DNA of 64,000 nucleotides from Caenorhabditis remanei (GCF_010183535.1 NC_071328.1:8556001-8620000), one strand, 5' to 3'. Counted from the first letter of the stretch, positions 10,264-23,188 are shown. Program-made: numbers and translations. The notes: generated by a model not told the origin, from the letters alone.

Positions 10264-13200
10264 AGCATCTCCGATGGTGGCCACTGTTTGCGTTCATAGC
10301 GATACTATGTGTTTCAGCCGATGCTCCTCCTCGATTCGCTCGCAGTTTAGCCGCATACAAAACAGATAAAATCGAGACCGAACCAGTTTCTGAGGTGGAA
10401 TCTGCACATCCCGACGATCTCTACAGCGAACAATATAATGTTGTTCGAGATGTTCGCAGAAGCAATAAAAACCCCAATGATGATAAAAAGTCAACTACGA
10501 AAGATACGAAAGGTAAGCTATAGGTGCAACCACTTTCAGAACTTGCAACGGGCCGGGCCGGGCCGGGCCGGGCCGATTTGAGAATTTTCACAGGCCCGGC
10601 CCGGTCGGCCTGGGTCACAGTACAAAAATTTGAAAATTTTTTCGATTTTTTGCAAAAAAGTCAATTTTTCGACTATGTTTTTACATTTCGAAAAAATACT
10701 AGTTTACACAGGATTTTTGACTATTTTTGATGAAAATTTTTTTTAATTTCGAAAAATTTTGTGTAAAAGTCGTGCACATTTTTTGGCTCCGGGCCGATAT
10801 TTTGTAAGTCTGCTTTTATTTGAACAAGCGTTTCTCAGAAAATTGTTTATGATCACAGATCTCACAGTGATGTTGGATACCTGAGTATGTAGAATTTTGC
10901 GAAGAAAAACTTATTTGAATTAAACAATACCGGAATAAAAAAGTTCCGGCACTTTTCAATGACCCGCAAAAGTCGCGCCTCTGATCTCCGGGAACGCCCA
11001 CTTGTTCTCAAAATTTATTTTGCAAGCTCAGGGCATAGTTTCTGTTCGAATTACATTCATTCCGCGGCTAAATGGTTGAAAATACCTCGTTTTCATCAAA
11101 TTTGGTACATTTTCCATGAACTTTCATTTCGATTACGGTAGCTTGATGGGAAAAAGATCAAATATGATGAAAAAGTCGTAATTTTCAAATTTTTTATCCG
11201 GCAAATGAATCTAATTCGAACAGAAAATGTCCCCTGAGCTTGCAAAATAAATTCACTTCACATGCGTTTTATATGTAAGAATCAGAGATGTGCGGAATTC
11301 CTTCCTTCGACTTCAGATTTTTTTTTCACTTCGGACTTCCTTTTCAAAAAATTTACTTACGACTTCCGACTTCCTTTTTCGAAATTTTTTCTCAGGCAAC
11401 TGAATATTAATCTAATTAGACGCGGCATAAGTCAGATTAGCTTGAATATTGGCATGATTAGATTAGTGCCGCGTCTAATTAGATTGATGAGCAATCTTGT
11501 AAGATTAATGCGCCGTCTCATTAGATTAGTGTGAAATCTTGTATAACTAGTCATAATATTTGAAAATTCTTTAGGTAAAAAAGAAATAGTAAATTTATTC
11601 AAATTAAAAACAAGAGTTTTTACAATCGAAATGTACAAAAAATATAGAAAATAATACAGAAAATAAAAATTAGAAATTAGTCGAAAATCCATTGCAATGA
11701 AAGTTGAAAAAATCCAAGTTGTCCTCTGTCCGGTTGCTTTTCGTTGTCGTCCTCTCAGCGAATTTTGCTGTAAAATGAACGAAATTACCAAAAAAACTGT
11801 TTGATTTCGGAACTCACAAAAAACTCTTTTTACGAAGCTTGTGTAGAGAGCGCTGATGTTGAAGAGGTAGACGATTATACCTGAGCACGGTCTTCGAAAC
11901 TTCCAATTCGCAGAAAACCTGACCCAAGTCCAAAAGAGCGCAGTTGCATCACGCCAAAAATTTTCAAAAAAAAATTCGCGAATTTTTGTACTGAAAACTC
12001 GGTTTTTTCGCGATAGAACGGATATTTGAAGTGATAGAACGGATCAATATCTATCATTTAAACACAAAACCAGAAAAATATATTATGTCTCAGTGCTTCT
12101 GCTCCTCGCGACGCTGTTTTTCATAAAATTAGGTTTTTCTACTGAACCAAAGAGTTTCTAGGATAATTCTCGCTCATTAAACTGTGAATGGGTGTGTCTT
12201 TGTGCCAGCAAACTTTAAAAAATATGAAAAACGTGTATGGATCTTGAGATAAAGCCTATTTTGCTGAAAATCACAAAAAGAGGAGTATCAATTTCCGTTC
12301 ATGACATAATTTCATGGTTTTGAGCTCAATGTGTAGCTTTTTGGACGCTCTATCCATTTTTCATCGCACATTTATGAAACAATTTTTTTAATTCGAGAAC
12401 GGCTGAAAATAAGGTTTTCAGTGCTAAAAATTCGCTTCCCGCCGAATGTTCAGATCAAAAACTTTGTTCACGCGTTTTGCGTCAGTATGAGTTTGTTTGC
12501 CTAGATTGGAGGTTTCGAAGACCGTGCTGAGCAATGAACTATTATTCACGGCTAATTGTAAGAGAAACAATTTTCTTACCTAAGAATTTATTCATGATTT
12601 CATCGCAATGTTGACTTTTCTTCCAAACCAAATGGAAGTTGTGGAAGAGTGAAGACTGCAGTTGAAGACTTGAAGAGCCATAGAAACCGAAAAATACAAT
12701 TTTTAATAATGGAAAATCGTGAAAAAGTCGATAAAACCGCAAACGAAATTAGTTCGCAACGATTTCAGACTTTCGAGACATAAATAGAGAATCAAAACTT
12801 AGAAAAAAAACATTAAAATAAAAATTGAAATAAATTTTGCGCGTTTTGTACTGACTTATTATTGGATCCTTGGCGCGAACGAAGTTTGCGCAAGCAAATT
12901 CCACTAATCTAATTAGATTGTGATTAGATTGATGCGGTTGTAGGATTAGATTAATATCGAGTTGCCTGAGTTATTTCCGCACAGCTCTGATAAAAACAAT
13001 GATAATAGAGGGGTAAAAATAAAAGTGACCCGAGTATTTTTCAGATTAAAAAAAGAAAGATATTAGCACAGCACGCTTCTCACAACCGCTCTCTACCGAA
13101 ACTGGAGAAAAAAGTGTGCGAAGTTGAGAGACACAGAGAAAAAGAGACATTTTTAAGGGTATTTGGGTTTGGCTAGGTGGAGTTCTGTTTTATTTATTTT

Positions 13201-16200
13201 TGTTTGTCGATCTAAATAAGATTGTACATTTTTGCAAAAGTGTCAATGAGATACTGCTTCGCCCTTTTACAATTCGAATATGAAACGTCGCAAAAACTTA
13301 AATTTCAGTTTTAGACAGCTGAAAATTATTTTTCTGTATTTTATATCTACTTTTCTTACAGGAAGTGTTACCATCAACAATAAAAATAATGATGTCGGAT
13401 CAGGAACAAGTAATACGACTGGGGCTTCTCATATTGCAACTGGTAAAACAGCGGCAGTTGAAAGTGCAGATCCTTCTAATAGTTCTGGGGGATCTCCTAA
13501 TTCAAGCCGAACAGTAGTTTCACCAAATGTAACTACGAAGCCATCATCGACTATTATTTCAACTACGCTCGAACCTCCAGGAAAAACTGACACGAAGGAA
13601 GCTCTAACAACTTCGTCAGTCGTGCCATCTGGCCAGGTGTCCGAGAAAGTTGCTGTTGGCCTGCGTTCCTCTTCATCGACAGTCGCAGAACCACCAACTA
13701 CTGAACCTGCAGAGAAAAATACATCAACTAGCAAAATAACTGAAGCATCCGATGGACCAACTGGATCATCTAGTGAAATAACTGAAGCACCCAATGAAAC
13801 AACTGTAATACCTGATGCGACAACAAAAACTGCATTAATTCAAAGTGTTCCATCTACGGAATCTACGCCTAATGCTACAATTTCTACTTCTAAGGTATTT
13901 TGATGGGAAAATATAGGGAAGTTTATTTTATTCGAATTTCAACTTTGTAAAAACCGGATTTTTGAATCTTTTCAGATTTCTCAGAAAGCTGAATTTCGAA
14001 AAGGCATTAGAGAATTAAGGCACACTATCGCATTAATAAAAATATATTGAAAAAAATAATTTAAAGCTGAAGGTCGATAGTTTCAAAACCTTCAAACTCA
14101 CTTGGTTAGCTCACTTTGTGCTCTGCACCAATTAAGTCTGCTAAAACAAGCAAAATTTAAACTGTGACTCCTTGCTCAATACTTTCTTAGCGATTTTTAG
14201 TGATATAAAAATTTGAAAAGGTTACAGATCTAGATACAATGTCATTTTGTTTTAGGAATCTCTTATTCAGAAAGTATTTTGTTTTAATAACGATATTTGC
14301 AGGAACCTGATGATATCGCGACTACTACTGTTCTAGTTCCCTCTACACAACCACCGCCTGTGTGGAAGGAATCATCCAGTGTTACACCGATTGGTACCAC
14401 CGAGAAACATGAACCTACCGTCGCTGATGATCACAATCGAGAAGAAAATCCTGAAGAAGGGATATCAGCAGCACTACTATCGCCCGCAAGTTGTCAGGTA
14501 TGTTGAATTTAGCAAAATGTACACCAATACATCCAATCGAAATACCATACATCAATTTGATCCTTGTTCAAACTGTGTAGAACTATTTTTGATGAAAAAA
14601 ATATTTATTTTTGTTTATTTTTATGTTGTGGAGTTTATTTGTCTTAAGAGACAACTTCATTTTGAAACATAAAACTTATCAGCTTCTATTAGTTTGTTTG
14701 AACTTGTAATATAGTATTGAATTTTTGTCTTTTGGAAAACTGCCTAACGTGGTTTCAATTACGGGTTGATCAATTTTCCTGTTTTGTAACTCACATTCTA
14801 AATGTGCAACATTGTACGAAATAGCCTTCTTAGGTTCGTATTTCGTAGATGAAAAACACAAGTTATAGGACCAGAAGGAAAATTTATCAAATCTATCAGA
14901 AGGATTTTTAATAAAATCACAAAAACTAAAGATCGGAATTATCACTTCTCGTGATCTTACGATTTCTGAAAAATTTCAGAAACTTTCTCCCGGCTACGAA
15001 TCTTGTGATGAGGCGTGTAAAGCGGCAAAAGACGATGAAGATAGCGGAAATACATTAACAGGTCTAATGATCTGCGCTATCGTATCCTTGGCCATTGTTT
15101 TCATTGCTTTTTGTATCCTTTCTGTCTTCGCGATTATGCTCAGAAGGAACAAACCATCCAAACCTGAAATAAAACCATCAGAAGAGAAGTTTGAGGACCC
15201 CGGAGCACAAAGAAGAGCGGCTGAAGATGCTGCCGTGATCAAAAAGGTAAATTGTTTCAAACGTTTATACCATACTTGTCAAGGGCCAAATCATCATGCA
15301 AAAAGTATAGAAAACGAGTAAATTGGGAAATTTTTCCCCATGAAAAATTGAATTTTTGGAAAAAATTTGAAAATTTTTCTCAAAAATCCCATATTCCTGA
15401 AAAGAGGGGCCTGAGGGGCCGGGCCCAGGGCCAGGCCCCTCATTTGACAAATATGGCTTATACACTCGGTACAAAATGTGATGCTGGATAATAGTTTTTC
15501 AAAGGCTTGTTGCCATGCAAATATGGTATATGGGGTTTTACATGACACCATTGTAAATATAATCGCGCGAACTACGATTGTGAAATACCAATAGAAGCAT
15601 ATTACTGCCGGTGCGCAGAAAGCTCGGCAATGTGGGTCTCGTGCCGAATTTCAATTTACGCCGGCTCTATACCGTACTTCTATAAGTTTTTATTGAAACA
15701 TTTCGATAGAGAGCCGGTAAATCAAAACTCTGCACGAAACCCACAGGGCCGAACTTTGTGCGAGCGGTCAGCCACCGGAGAATGGGTAAGATGAGTAGTT
15801 CTCAGTGATTCTAAGGGATTTTTTTAGGACGTGGAAAAGAAAGAAGAGAAGAGCGACGAAGCAGCAGTTCAAGAAGACACTCCATCTCTCAAAAACAATC
15901 CGGCACTGGAAAGAATGCGTGACAAGCTTAAAAAAACTCAAGACAATCTTAGATTATTGAGAACACACGCGAATAAGTGTGCAGAAGAACACAAGAAAGA
16001 TCTCGCGAATAAGTTCACACCCATGGGACCGATTTACATTCCGAAGGAACCAGAGGTTGGTTTCCTGTATAAAAATTTTCAAAAAAATTAAACATTAAAG
16101 GAGGTGAGAACGCAAAAAAATTGTGATCGAAATTGTGATTGGGAGGCACCCACATTTATCATAGCCTCGAGTGGGCGGCCGCGTTCTCGGCCATGTAGCT

Positions 16201-19200
16201 CAGCCGGTTGGGGTTTTGTACCTATGCACACAGGTGAACCGCCACAGGTAAAGCGCGATGGATCCATTGTGGGTCCATATGCGTCCATATCGAATATGGA
16301 TCCACATAGGATCCATAATGCGTCCACATTTAAAACGCGGATCGCGCGCGGATGGAATATGGATGGGGAGGATGTCGGTCGCCCTCGAATTTCCGTGGGT
16401 CGCGCGTGCATCCATATAGGATCCATATTCAATCCACGCCGGATCTGACTTTCCAACGATAATCCGATATTCCGCTTTGCGTGTTGTTTATAATAAATCG
16501 AGGCGAATTATTTTTTTTAGGAGTTTGCCGAAATTTTCTCCGTTTTCCAGAGTTTTCACCAATTTTTTGACAGTTTTTGTTGAAAATAAATTATGGTTCA
16601 CTGAATAAAAAATAATTAAGCTATTGCCGAAACAAATTTCTGTTATTTTTCACCAAAACTCGGTAATGTCATTGAGAATTTTTTTTGGAAATTTATGGTT
16701 ATTTTCATGAGAATAATTAAAGGTTTCCACTATTTTTCTTTTCGGAACGATATGATAAAATACATTTCCAGGTGGAATAAAAGGTAAATTGGTAAGTCTC
16801 AGTCGTTCCGAAAAGAAAAAAAACGGGACTTTTACTCTGTAGAAGTGTTCTTCTTTCCGGGTATTACTTGAACCTCATTTTGTGTAAACTTGATTTTAAA
16901 AACCTACGGACTATTTTGGCAATTGAAAAACAAAAATTGAATAGTATACTGAAACTACATAAAAGTGAAACCATAATTTGCTTTTGATGAAAAGTGAGTG
17001 GAAACGGAGAAAAGTTTGTAGACACAGAATTGGACGAGAACGGAAAACGGAACTTGAAAAAAACAGTAGATCGAACACAATACACACTTTAAGAAACTTA
17101 TATTAGCAGAGCAATTTCGTTACAACTGCGCCCCACCGCAAACGAGAGAGTATCGGCGAGAGACGCAGAGTTTTTTCTGGCGCGAAACAGATTTTTACCA
17201 TTTTTGATCTATTTTCACAAGTTTTAATTAAAAATTTGCCAATTTCCGAGAGAAAATTATGCAAAAATAGGTCAAAAATGGTGAAAATCTGTTTCGCGCC
17301 AGAAAAAACTCTGCGTCTCTCGCCGATACTCTCTCGTTTGCGGTGGGGCACAGTTGTAAGAAGGCGTGGGCCGCTAATAGTAGCAAAAGAAGAAGTCTAG
17401 TATGCGAAACAGCCACAATATGTGGTGGTATGAACCCAATCGAATCAAAGAAACCACGGATCGCGCGTGGGTGCTAAATGGATGCCGCCCGCGCGTGGAT
17501 CCATATGGATTCATAATGGATCCATCTGACATACCCACAGCATCCGCGTTTCATCCATAATGGATCCATCGCGCTTTACCTGTGGCTGGGGAACACATAT
17601 GGAACCGCGCGGTGGCGAATATGTGGCTAAAAAGAATGAGGGTTGGGCCCTATATGTGCCCATATGGATCCACGCGCGGTCGGCCGAAAACGTGGGGCGC
17701 ATATGGAACGCATATGGATAGCATATCAGCATTAATTATACCAACCGTATTTGGTTGATTATTCTGTATGAAACACTAGAAAGCCCTAATTCATTGTTAT
17801 GATAGGTATGTAATGTTATTATGTTGTTTCACTATTCCTTTTTTCAACTTGTTCACTTTCCATTTCTCGGACTTGTACATTTTCTCCGTTCTTTCTCGAA
17901 GTTCTTCATTTTTCAAACAGATAATGGCAATACTTCATGAAAAATTGAAAATCACATACGATTTCATATAAATATTATAGGTTAGCTTGGCGGTTATAAA
18001 ACAATTTTTGATGTTCGAGCTTTTCTTTGAACTCTGAAAAAAAACCCGCCGACGAAATTCGAAGTCCGGTATTTTGACTTTACTTCGGTATGACAAATAC
18101 TTACCTTCTTACCTTTAAATCCATCTGAAAAAATATGATTTCTTATCATACCGAAGTAAAGAAAAACAGAAGACTCGAATTTCTCGACAAAAAGCTAAAA
18201 TTTAAGTTTATTGAGAAAATAACAACTTTTGTATTGAAAAAAATAAGTTTTCGTAAGTTTAAATAGCTTCATTTTTATTTTTGAAGTTTGCCATTATCTG
18301 TTTTGTGCAAAAAGAATGAAGAAAATAGGTGAAAACTTCGAGAAACGGAGAAAATGGGCCCGGACTTATAGAAAAAAATGTCGCGTCGATTTACGGTAAA
18401 CAACACGCCTACGTGTAATTCCGGAGTGTCGTTGCGGCGGCCGGCCGCCACCCTCAAATATGGACCATACATGGAACGTATATGGGAGCCAAATGGGTGC
18501 ACGCGCGGCCAGTACACAGAAAAGACGACCACACATATACGCCACACGCGCGGTCCACGTTTCATTTGAGGACACATATAGGGCGCTATTCTGACACTTT
18601 CACACATAGGATTCCCAGCGGTTCACCTGTGCACGTTCGGTCATGAGTTTGGAACCCCCAGTTCAATCACTTACCAAATTTTGAGGCCAAACTTATTTTT
18701 GAGCTCTCACCTCCTTTAAGTCTACGATATTACTATATGTTTTCCAGTCTACCGTAAATACTGTAACTGAATCACGTGTGCTTCTATTTATATTTTCAGA
18801 AAAGTCCTGAGGGTGTGCTTCTAATAAAGATGATTCAATTACAGTATTTGTGTAGTCTTTTCGCTTTCACAAATAGAAAAATTTCGAACTGGGTTGGTTT
18901 TCAGTTTGTTACGTTTGTACACATTCCTCCAGAAACCCTAAAAACAAGTTAATATCATTAAAATTGTCTAATCCAACGGTTTTTTTTTTGTATTTTGTGG
19001 CTTTCAACTAGAAATGTAATGAAACGCGAATAAAGTTTCGTGTGAGGTTATCTTCTTCAAGACGCCTAAAAGTTTTACATTTTATTAGGAAAGCATAGCG
19101 CTTGTCTTGCCGAACAAAATATACTTGTTTTATTTTATGGGGCTCACGGCCTCCAGCAGAGGCCCTCTCAAAGTACTGTGCGCAGTGCATTGAGAGGGTC

Positions 19201-20097
19201 TCCGCTGGAGGCCGTGGGGATTCAAGTTCGGAAAAAGTTTTCTCCCTCGAATCATTTACCAGAAAAAAAGTTATTTCCGTTTTTCCAGGTAAAGTAATGG
19301 AGGAGAAACCCCTTTTTCTGGAAGTGAATAGCCCCATAAGAGAACACGGAATTTCTAGAAAATCTCATTTTTCCTAAACTTCGAAGAAACCAAAGAATGA
19401 TGGTGCCCCAAAAAGGTTCTCAGTTACTACTCAGCATCGAAAGATTGTACCCAATGAGTAATATTCTAATTCCGTACCCATAGATTAGACCCATTGAGTA
19501 TTGGCTCACTAAAGAAGAGTGTATGATCTCTGTGGTTCATCGATTACATGTATAGTTACATATTTGACACATTTTATTATATACATTAAACTCGTTCTAT
19601 TCTTTCAGGTTCCGCCTCCAGCTGATATTCCTTCGAGCAACATTTCACTGACCAATGTAGCTTGGAAAGATGGATTAAACGAGTTATGGGAGGTTGGATC
19701 CGATGTAGACGACATCGAGCTGGATCAAGACTTTGTCTTGAACCCAGATTCAGTCACTGAAGACGAAACTAGCCAAAAGAGTGGTAAATCTAAGAAAAGT
19801 GCAAAGAGTAAGAGCAAGAAAAGCAAGAAGAGCCAAAAGAGTCATAAAGACGAGAAGGATGGAGATATGAGAACACCAAAGTTAGATGCTACTTCTGTTC
19901 CATCTACTTCTGGTACTGGACCATCTACCTCTGGCACTGGACCATCTAATTCTGGTACTGGACCGTCTACTTCTGGTACTGGACCATCTACCTCTGGCCT
20001 TCCTTCTGTTTCGGCACCTGCTCCGACTGCTCCCACCGCTGAAAAACCGAACGCCTCGGAAACAAAGAAGGACCAGAACAAGAGCAAGGAAAATTAG
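10264..20097 (+). CDS. Single-pass membrane protein with Ser/Thr-rich ectodomain
   Basis: Six phase-compatible exons are supported: 10264-10512, 13362-13894, 14303-14497, 14980-15246, 15828-16055 and 19609-20097 (stop TAG). The first carries a hydrophobic stretch ending LCVSA, a probable signal peptide; the initiator methionine must lie in an exon I could not place, so the 5' end is open. Exons 2 and 3 encode a long Ser/Thr/Pro-rich mucin-like region with N-x-S/T sites. Exon 4 has a 25-residue transmembrane helix followed by LRRNK. Exon 5 is charged and coiled-coil-like. The last exon has a KSKKSKKS-type basic run and repeats of STSGTGP before the stop. It looks like a cell-surface receptor or adhesion molecule, but I do not recognise a family. 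Its introns of up to 3.5 kb are full of transposons, unlike the short introns of most neighbours. Confidence 0.7.
10548..10612. repeat. GGGCC repeat palindrome
   Basis: Five GGGCC-type units are followed after about 20 bp by inverted GGCCC units. A related GGGCC palindrome is in another intron of the same gene at 15400-15440. Confidence 0.7.
11012..11253. repeat. Palindromic MITE-like element in intron
   Basis: The arms AAATTTATTTTGCAAGCTCA... (left) and their complement (right) are about 85% matched over about 100 bp each, around a small centre. No coding potential. Confidence 0.7.
11281..12991. mobile_element. Foldback element 6 (TAATCTAATTAGA-repeat arms)
   Basis: The ends ATCAGAGATGTGCGGAA and TTTCCGCACAGCTCTGAT are inverted copies. 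Inside them TCAGGCAACT and its complement precede runs of TAATCTAATTAGATTG-type units (11400-11540 and 12900-12960). The left arm carries an extra pyrimidine-rich insert (11298-11390). A further inverted layer begins with CTGAGCACGGTCTTCGAAAC (about 11882) and closes near 12533. The CAGAG ends resemble hAT termini, but no convincing 8-bp duplication flanks it. It lies in the first intron of the membrane-protein gene. Confidence 0.65.
15608..15779. repeat. Palindromic MITE-like element
   Basis: The ends CCGGTG and CACCGG, and inner arms with GTGGGT(C/T)TCGTGC and their complement, form an imperfect 170-bp inverted repeat in the intron before exon 15828-16055. Confidence 0.65.
16099..18715. mobile_element. 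Foldback element 5 (GGATCCATATG-repeat arms, TTAA flanks)
   Basis: This 2617-bp element lies in the last intron of the membrane-protein gene. Its ends AGGAGGTGAGA and TCTCACCTCCT are each flanked by TTAA (16095-16098 and 18716-18719), consistent with a TTAA target duplication. The next layers are CACAGGTGAACCGC and its complement, then arrays of ATGGATCCATA-type units (16255-16440, 17500-17720 and degenerate ones at 18450-18560), then an inner palindrome at 17112-17362. TTAA duplication is typical of piggyBac-type transposition, but the termini are not the usual CCC type. No transposase is encoded. Confidence 0.7.
17112..17362. repeat. Core palindrome of foldback element 5
   Basis: The arms CGCCCCACCGCAAACGAGAG and its complement match almost perfectly over about 95 bp, around a loop holding AAATTTGCCAATTTCC. 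It may be a nested independent MITE. Confidence 0.8.
18753..18854. repeat. Short palindromic element
   Basis: AAATACTGTAACTGAATCA and its near-complement TGATTCAATTACAGTATTT frame about 60 bp, with GTGTGCTTCTA present on both sides of the centre. Confidence 0.6.
19141..19218. repeat. GC-rich 78-bp hairpin in the last intron
   Basis: The left arm CACGGCCTCCAGCAGAGGCC followed by CTCTCAA pairs with the right arm over about 27 of 29 bases, around a loop of about 20 nt. If transcribed in the intron it would form a long stem like a hairpin-RNA or miRNA precursor. It may equally be the tip of a degenerate inverted-repeat element. Confidence 0.6.
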
Positions 20098-20637
20098 GTT
20101 TTCACTGAGCACTGGTATCATCAGTTCCGCTCGTTTTCTTCATGTCGATTTTAAGAACATCAATTTGCTTTTCGGATTGGAACTTTAGTATTGCTTTTTT
20201 AAAGTAATTCCTCAATTCCCCTCGCTTTGAACAGCGTTTCCTCCACCAATTTTTATATAGTAGTTTATTTAAAAAAAATTTAAAGTTCCTGTTTTCTATA
20301 ATAAGTCCGTAATCTCCTTCATATAGTTATCTATTCAGTAATTGTCTTTTCTTTTGTAGTGTATTTTCTTTACCCCGGTATTAGGCCTATTCACGAGGTA
20401 ATAAAAAAAACGATTCCCGGTTTCTTAAAAATATCTTGTGAATCGGTCCGTTACTAATACTTCGTATACTGTCTTCTTTTTTTTTAAACTTATGTGCTTG
20501 GTATTTTCCTTGATTGTCTGTATTTTTTGTTAATAATTCCCTAAGAATATAAATTCCAACCATATCTGGTCGTTAAAAATAGAATGGATGGTGAATTTGA
20601 CCATGTCAAATTTCAGAATAAGCAGAATGACCACATT
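20098..20637. other. Convergent 3' intergenic region
   Basis: AT-rich sequence between two genes that face each other tail to tail. It should hold both 3' UTRs. AATAAAAAAAA near 20399 is a possible poly(A) signal. No exon is seen. Confidence 0.5.
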
Positions 20638-22188
20638 TTATTTTCCAACTTCCATATTGAACACAAGATGATTTCCAAACTTAGTAACATAAGTTGAAGC
20701 AGCAAGTCCATCAGTTCGGCAGATAATATAGAAAATGTCGTTTTTTGTAATATCGAGTGATACGGAAAATCTGAAAAATGAAGTTTAAAAATACAGTACC
20801 GTAAAACCAGTATTAGAAGTGCCCCTCTAATAGAAAAACTGGAGAACGGGTTTATAATTTCCGTTGTTTTAGTGTAATTATCCGCATATTCAGAATCTTC
20901 GTTCCCAGATACACGAGATTCATTTAAATAAATGAGGCTGAAAACGAAGAAAATTGTTATTCTCCACACTAATTATTTGAGAATGATTTTAAGAAAATAA
21001 ATGGTTGTTATTTTTTAATTTAAAATTCCTCTGAAAGATAGAAGGGTGCCTGTATTTGAAGGACCCGGGACTCTATTTGCAATAGCAGAGCGTCTGGACA
21101 GAGGTTTTGAACAATAGAAAGGCATGCCATTCTAACACAGATTTTACGGTATTTAAGAATAAAGTTTTTCAGTGGAAAATATGTCGGGTGAAGACTGTGA
21201 CTATGTTAGTTCTCAATGTTTCCTAGGACAGTGATAGAAACTCACGATTCTCCAGAATAGTTTCTCTTTTTCAGATATTGAATTCCTTCCATAATCTTCA
21301 AAATATCGACTTCCAAAATGTTAAGTGTCATCAATTTCAATTTATCAAGTTCACCGTTAATCCACATTTTCAAAAACGAATTCACATCATAATTAGTCAA
21401 TTCGGTGCCACTGACATTGAGAATGTGGCAATTCATATCGACTAAGCGAGGTAAAGTGACCCAATACCCATTAGTTATTGTCAATTCTTCGAACTCATAT
21501 CTTCTGGTATCGTTCTTAATGAACTCGGATCCTGGCAACATTACCAAGTCTAACTCATTAATGTTTTTGATTTGATCCAAAATGCGAGACAGTGTGTGAT
21601 CAGAATTCACGTGACATAAATCAAAATGACCGAATCGAATAGATCCCTGACGGGTATTAATCCATCTAAGAATTTCTATGGATTTTAAAGAATCAGTTTT
21701 ATGAAAATACAGTATATCGATGGGTTTGTCGTAAAGATTCATGACATATTCAATCAATAACTTGAATCCAACAACTTCATCTTCCCAGTATGTCTCCACG
21801 TTTTTTTCATCAGATGTATGGAACATACTAGGTCCATTTCCATTCAACTTTCCGTGTTCCACAGATTTGGATACAATACTCGAATCTCCCAGCATGTTGT
21901 GAATGGTGTTTGATCGGCAGGAGAAATACTCAAAAACGTGAGAAGTTTCATATTGAATTCCGATACTGTAACTTTCATCCAAATGAATGTCCAAAGAGAA
22001 GGAGTCGTTGACTTTGACGGCGACATTTCGAGCAAGTAGATTTGAGATTTTCGAGCAGAGCGAGAATTTGAATCTGGAATTTTTGATGAGGTTTTTTTTT
22101 CAGATATGAAAACTTACAGTTCATACGGATTCAATTGATTCAAAACGTTTTCACAAGATACTGGATCGAGTAGAAGAAGAGGAAACAT
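20638..22188 (-). CDS. F-box protein with FBA-2-type C-terminal region
   Basis: The four-exon model is 22188-22118, 22073-21246, 20937-20848 and 20770-20638. It is in phase throughout and gives 373 aa. The N-terminus (MFPLLLLDPVSCENVLNQLN, then ELFKFSLCSKISNLLARN) is a nematode F-box, the segment that binds the SKP1 adaptor of SCF ubiquitin ligases. The remainder resembles the F-box-associated type 2 region of the large fbxb-like families, which is thought to bind substrates. The last exon has a CRTDG...F...V ending, as is common in these proteins. A TGA directly overlaps the donor of exon 2, so a shorter 2-exon reading ending at 21242 is possible. The donor of exon 3 is weak. These genes expand fast in Caenorhabditis, so no one-to-one symbol is given. 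Confidence 0.7.
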
Positions 22189-23188
22189 TGTAGAAAGAGT
22201 GGAACGATTGGAATGACGGAAAGAGACATTTTACTCGTCACATCCGGTTGTATGAATAACCTTTCAGACGTCTGTCAAGTGGGTTTGGGAAAGATTTACG
22301 ATTCATTTAGATGGCGTATAATTGGAGCAGGTGGTTTGTTTGGTTACATATCTCGAGTCTACTGGGTAACTCAGCAAATGCAAATACTTTCTAACCTTAG
22401 ACAGTTAGTGCCACAAATTCGTATTTTCCGTCGCGCGAAACGACGGCTACCAGAAATCGAGACAACAACGGATGTCCTTAAGAGGACTCCTTATTCGGCA
22501 GCTTTATTTCTTGAGTCGGACTATTCGAGACATTCAATATTTGAAGTGCGACAAGAAAAAAGAAAAAAGTGCAAATAGATTATAATTCTACCGGATTTCC
22601 GGAATAAAGTTAACGTGTAACTTATTTCGGTTGATACAGAGAGGCAGAACAAAGAAATAATTTCGAGAAAAATTATGTTAGGGGTAGTGGGCACAGGGTC
22701 TCGGGATGAGTAGTAAAAATAAACGCGCTCCGCTGAAATCAGCTAAAATTTTAGCGCGAAATTCGAAATAAATTTTTTATTTAAAAATTTTATTTATTTT
22801 ATGAATAGAATTGATCTCGAAAAGACGCGCGACGGTCGAAAAACTGGCCAAAAATGCGAGAAAACTAGCATAAATCGGCTCAAAAAGTGGTCGATTAAGC
22901 TGCGTATCAAAGTGCCACAGTGAAACAGCGAATTGAAAAAATTAAAATTTGAATTTACCGCCAATGTCTAGTGGAGCGCATACGATTTCACTACTCACAC
23001 CTAGACCCTGTGAGTGGGTATCGAAGTCTTACATGAAAACGAGAACTTGCAACAGAAATTAAATAAGTTTCCGTGAGAAAAGAGAACAATTGTGTCAGAG
23101 AGTTTTTGACTTTTGGATAATACAAATTATTTTGGAGAACAGAAGAAAATAGACCTTTGCTTCGAAAAACCAATAAAAGTCGTAATTT
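22189..23188. other. Intergenic region with one MITE
   Basis: Upstream side of the F-box gene and downstream side of the next minus-strand gene. An open frame at 22213-22578 (+) has no homologous feature I recognise and is left uncalled. The MITE at 22684-23019 fills most of the rest. Confidence 0.5.
22684..23019. repeat. MITE with CACAGGGTCT ends
   Basis: The inverted ends GTGGGCACAGGGTCT and AGACCCTGTGAGTGGG, with ATGAGTAGT and ACTACTCA inside, frame 335 bp of AT-rich non-coding DNA containing CGCGC clusters. Confidence 0.7.

Noticed and set aside
13429..13794. 121-codon minus-strand ORF
   Set aside because: Antisense shadow of the Ser/Thr-rich exon of the membrane-protein gene.
16088..16456. 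ORFs of about 115-122 codons on both strands
   Set aside because: They arise from GGATCCATATG tandem units of foldback element 5; open on both strands because the unit lacks stops.
22213..22578. 121-codon plus-strand ORF upstream of the F-box gene
   Set aside because: No recognisable domain, no splice context, and it overlaps the region expected to be the F-box promoter. It could be a transposon fragment, but nothing supports a call.
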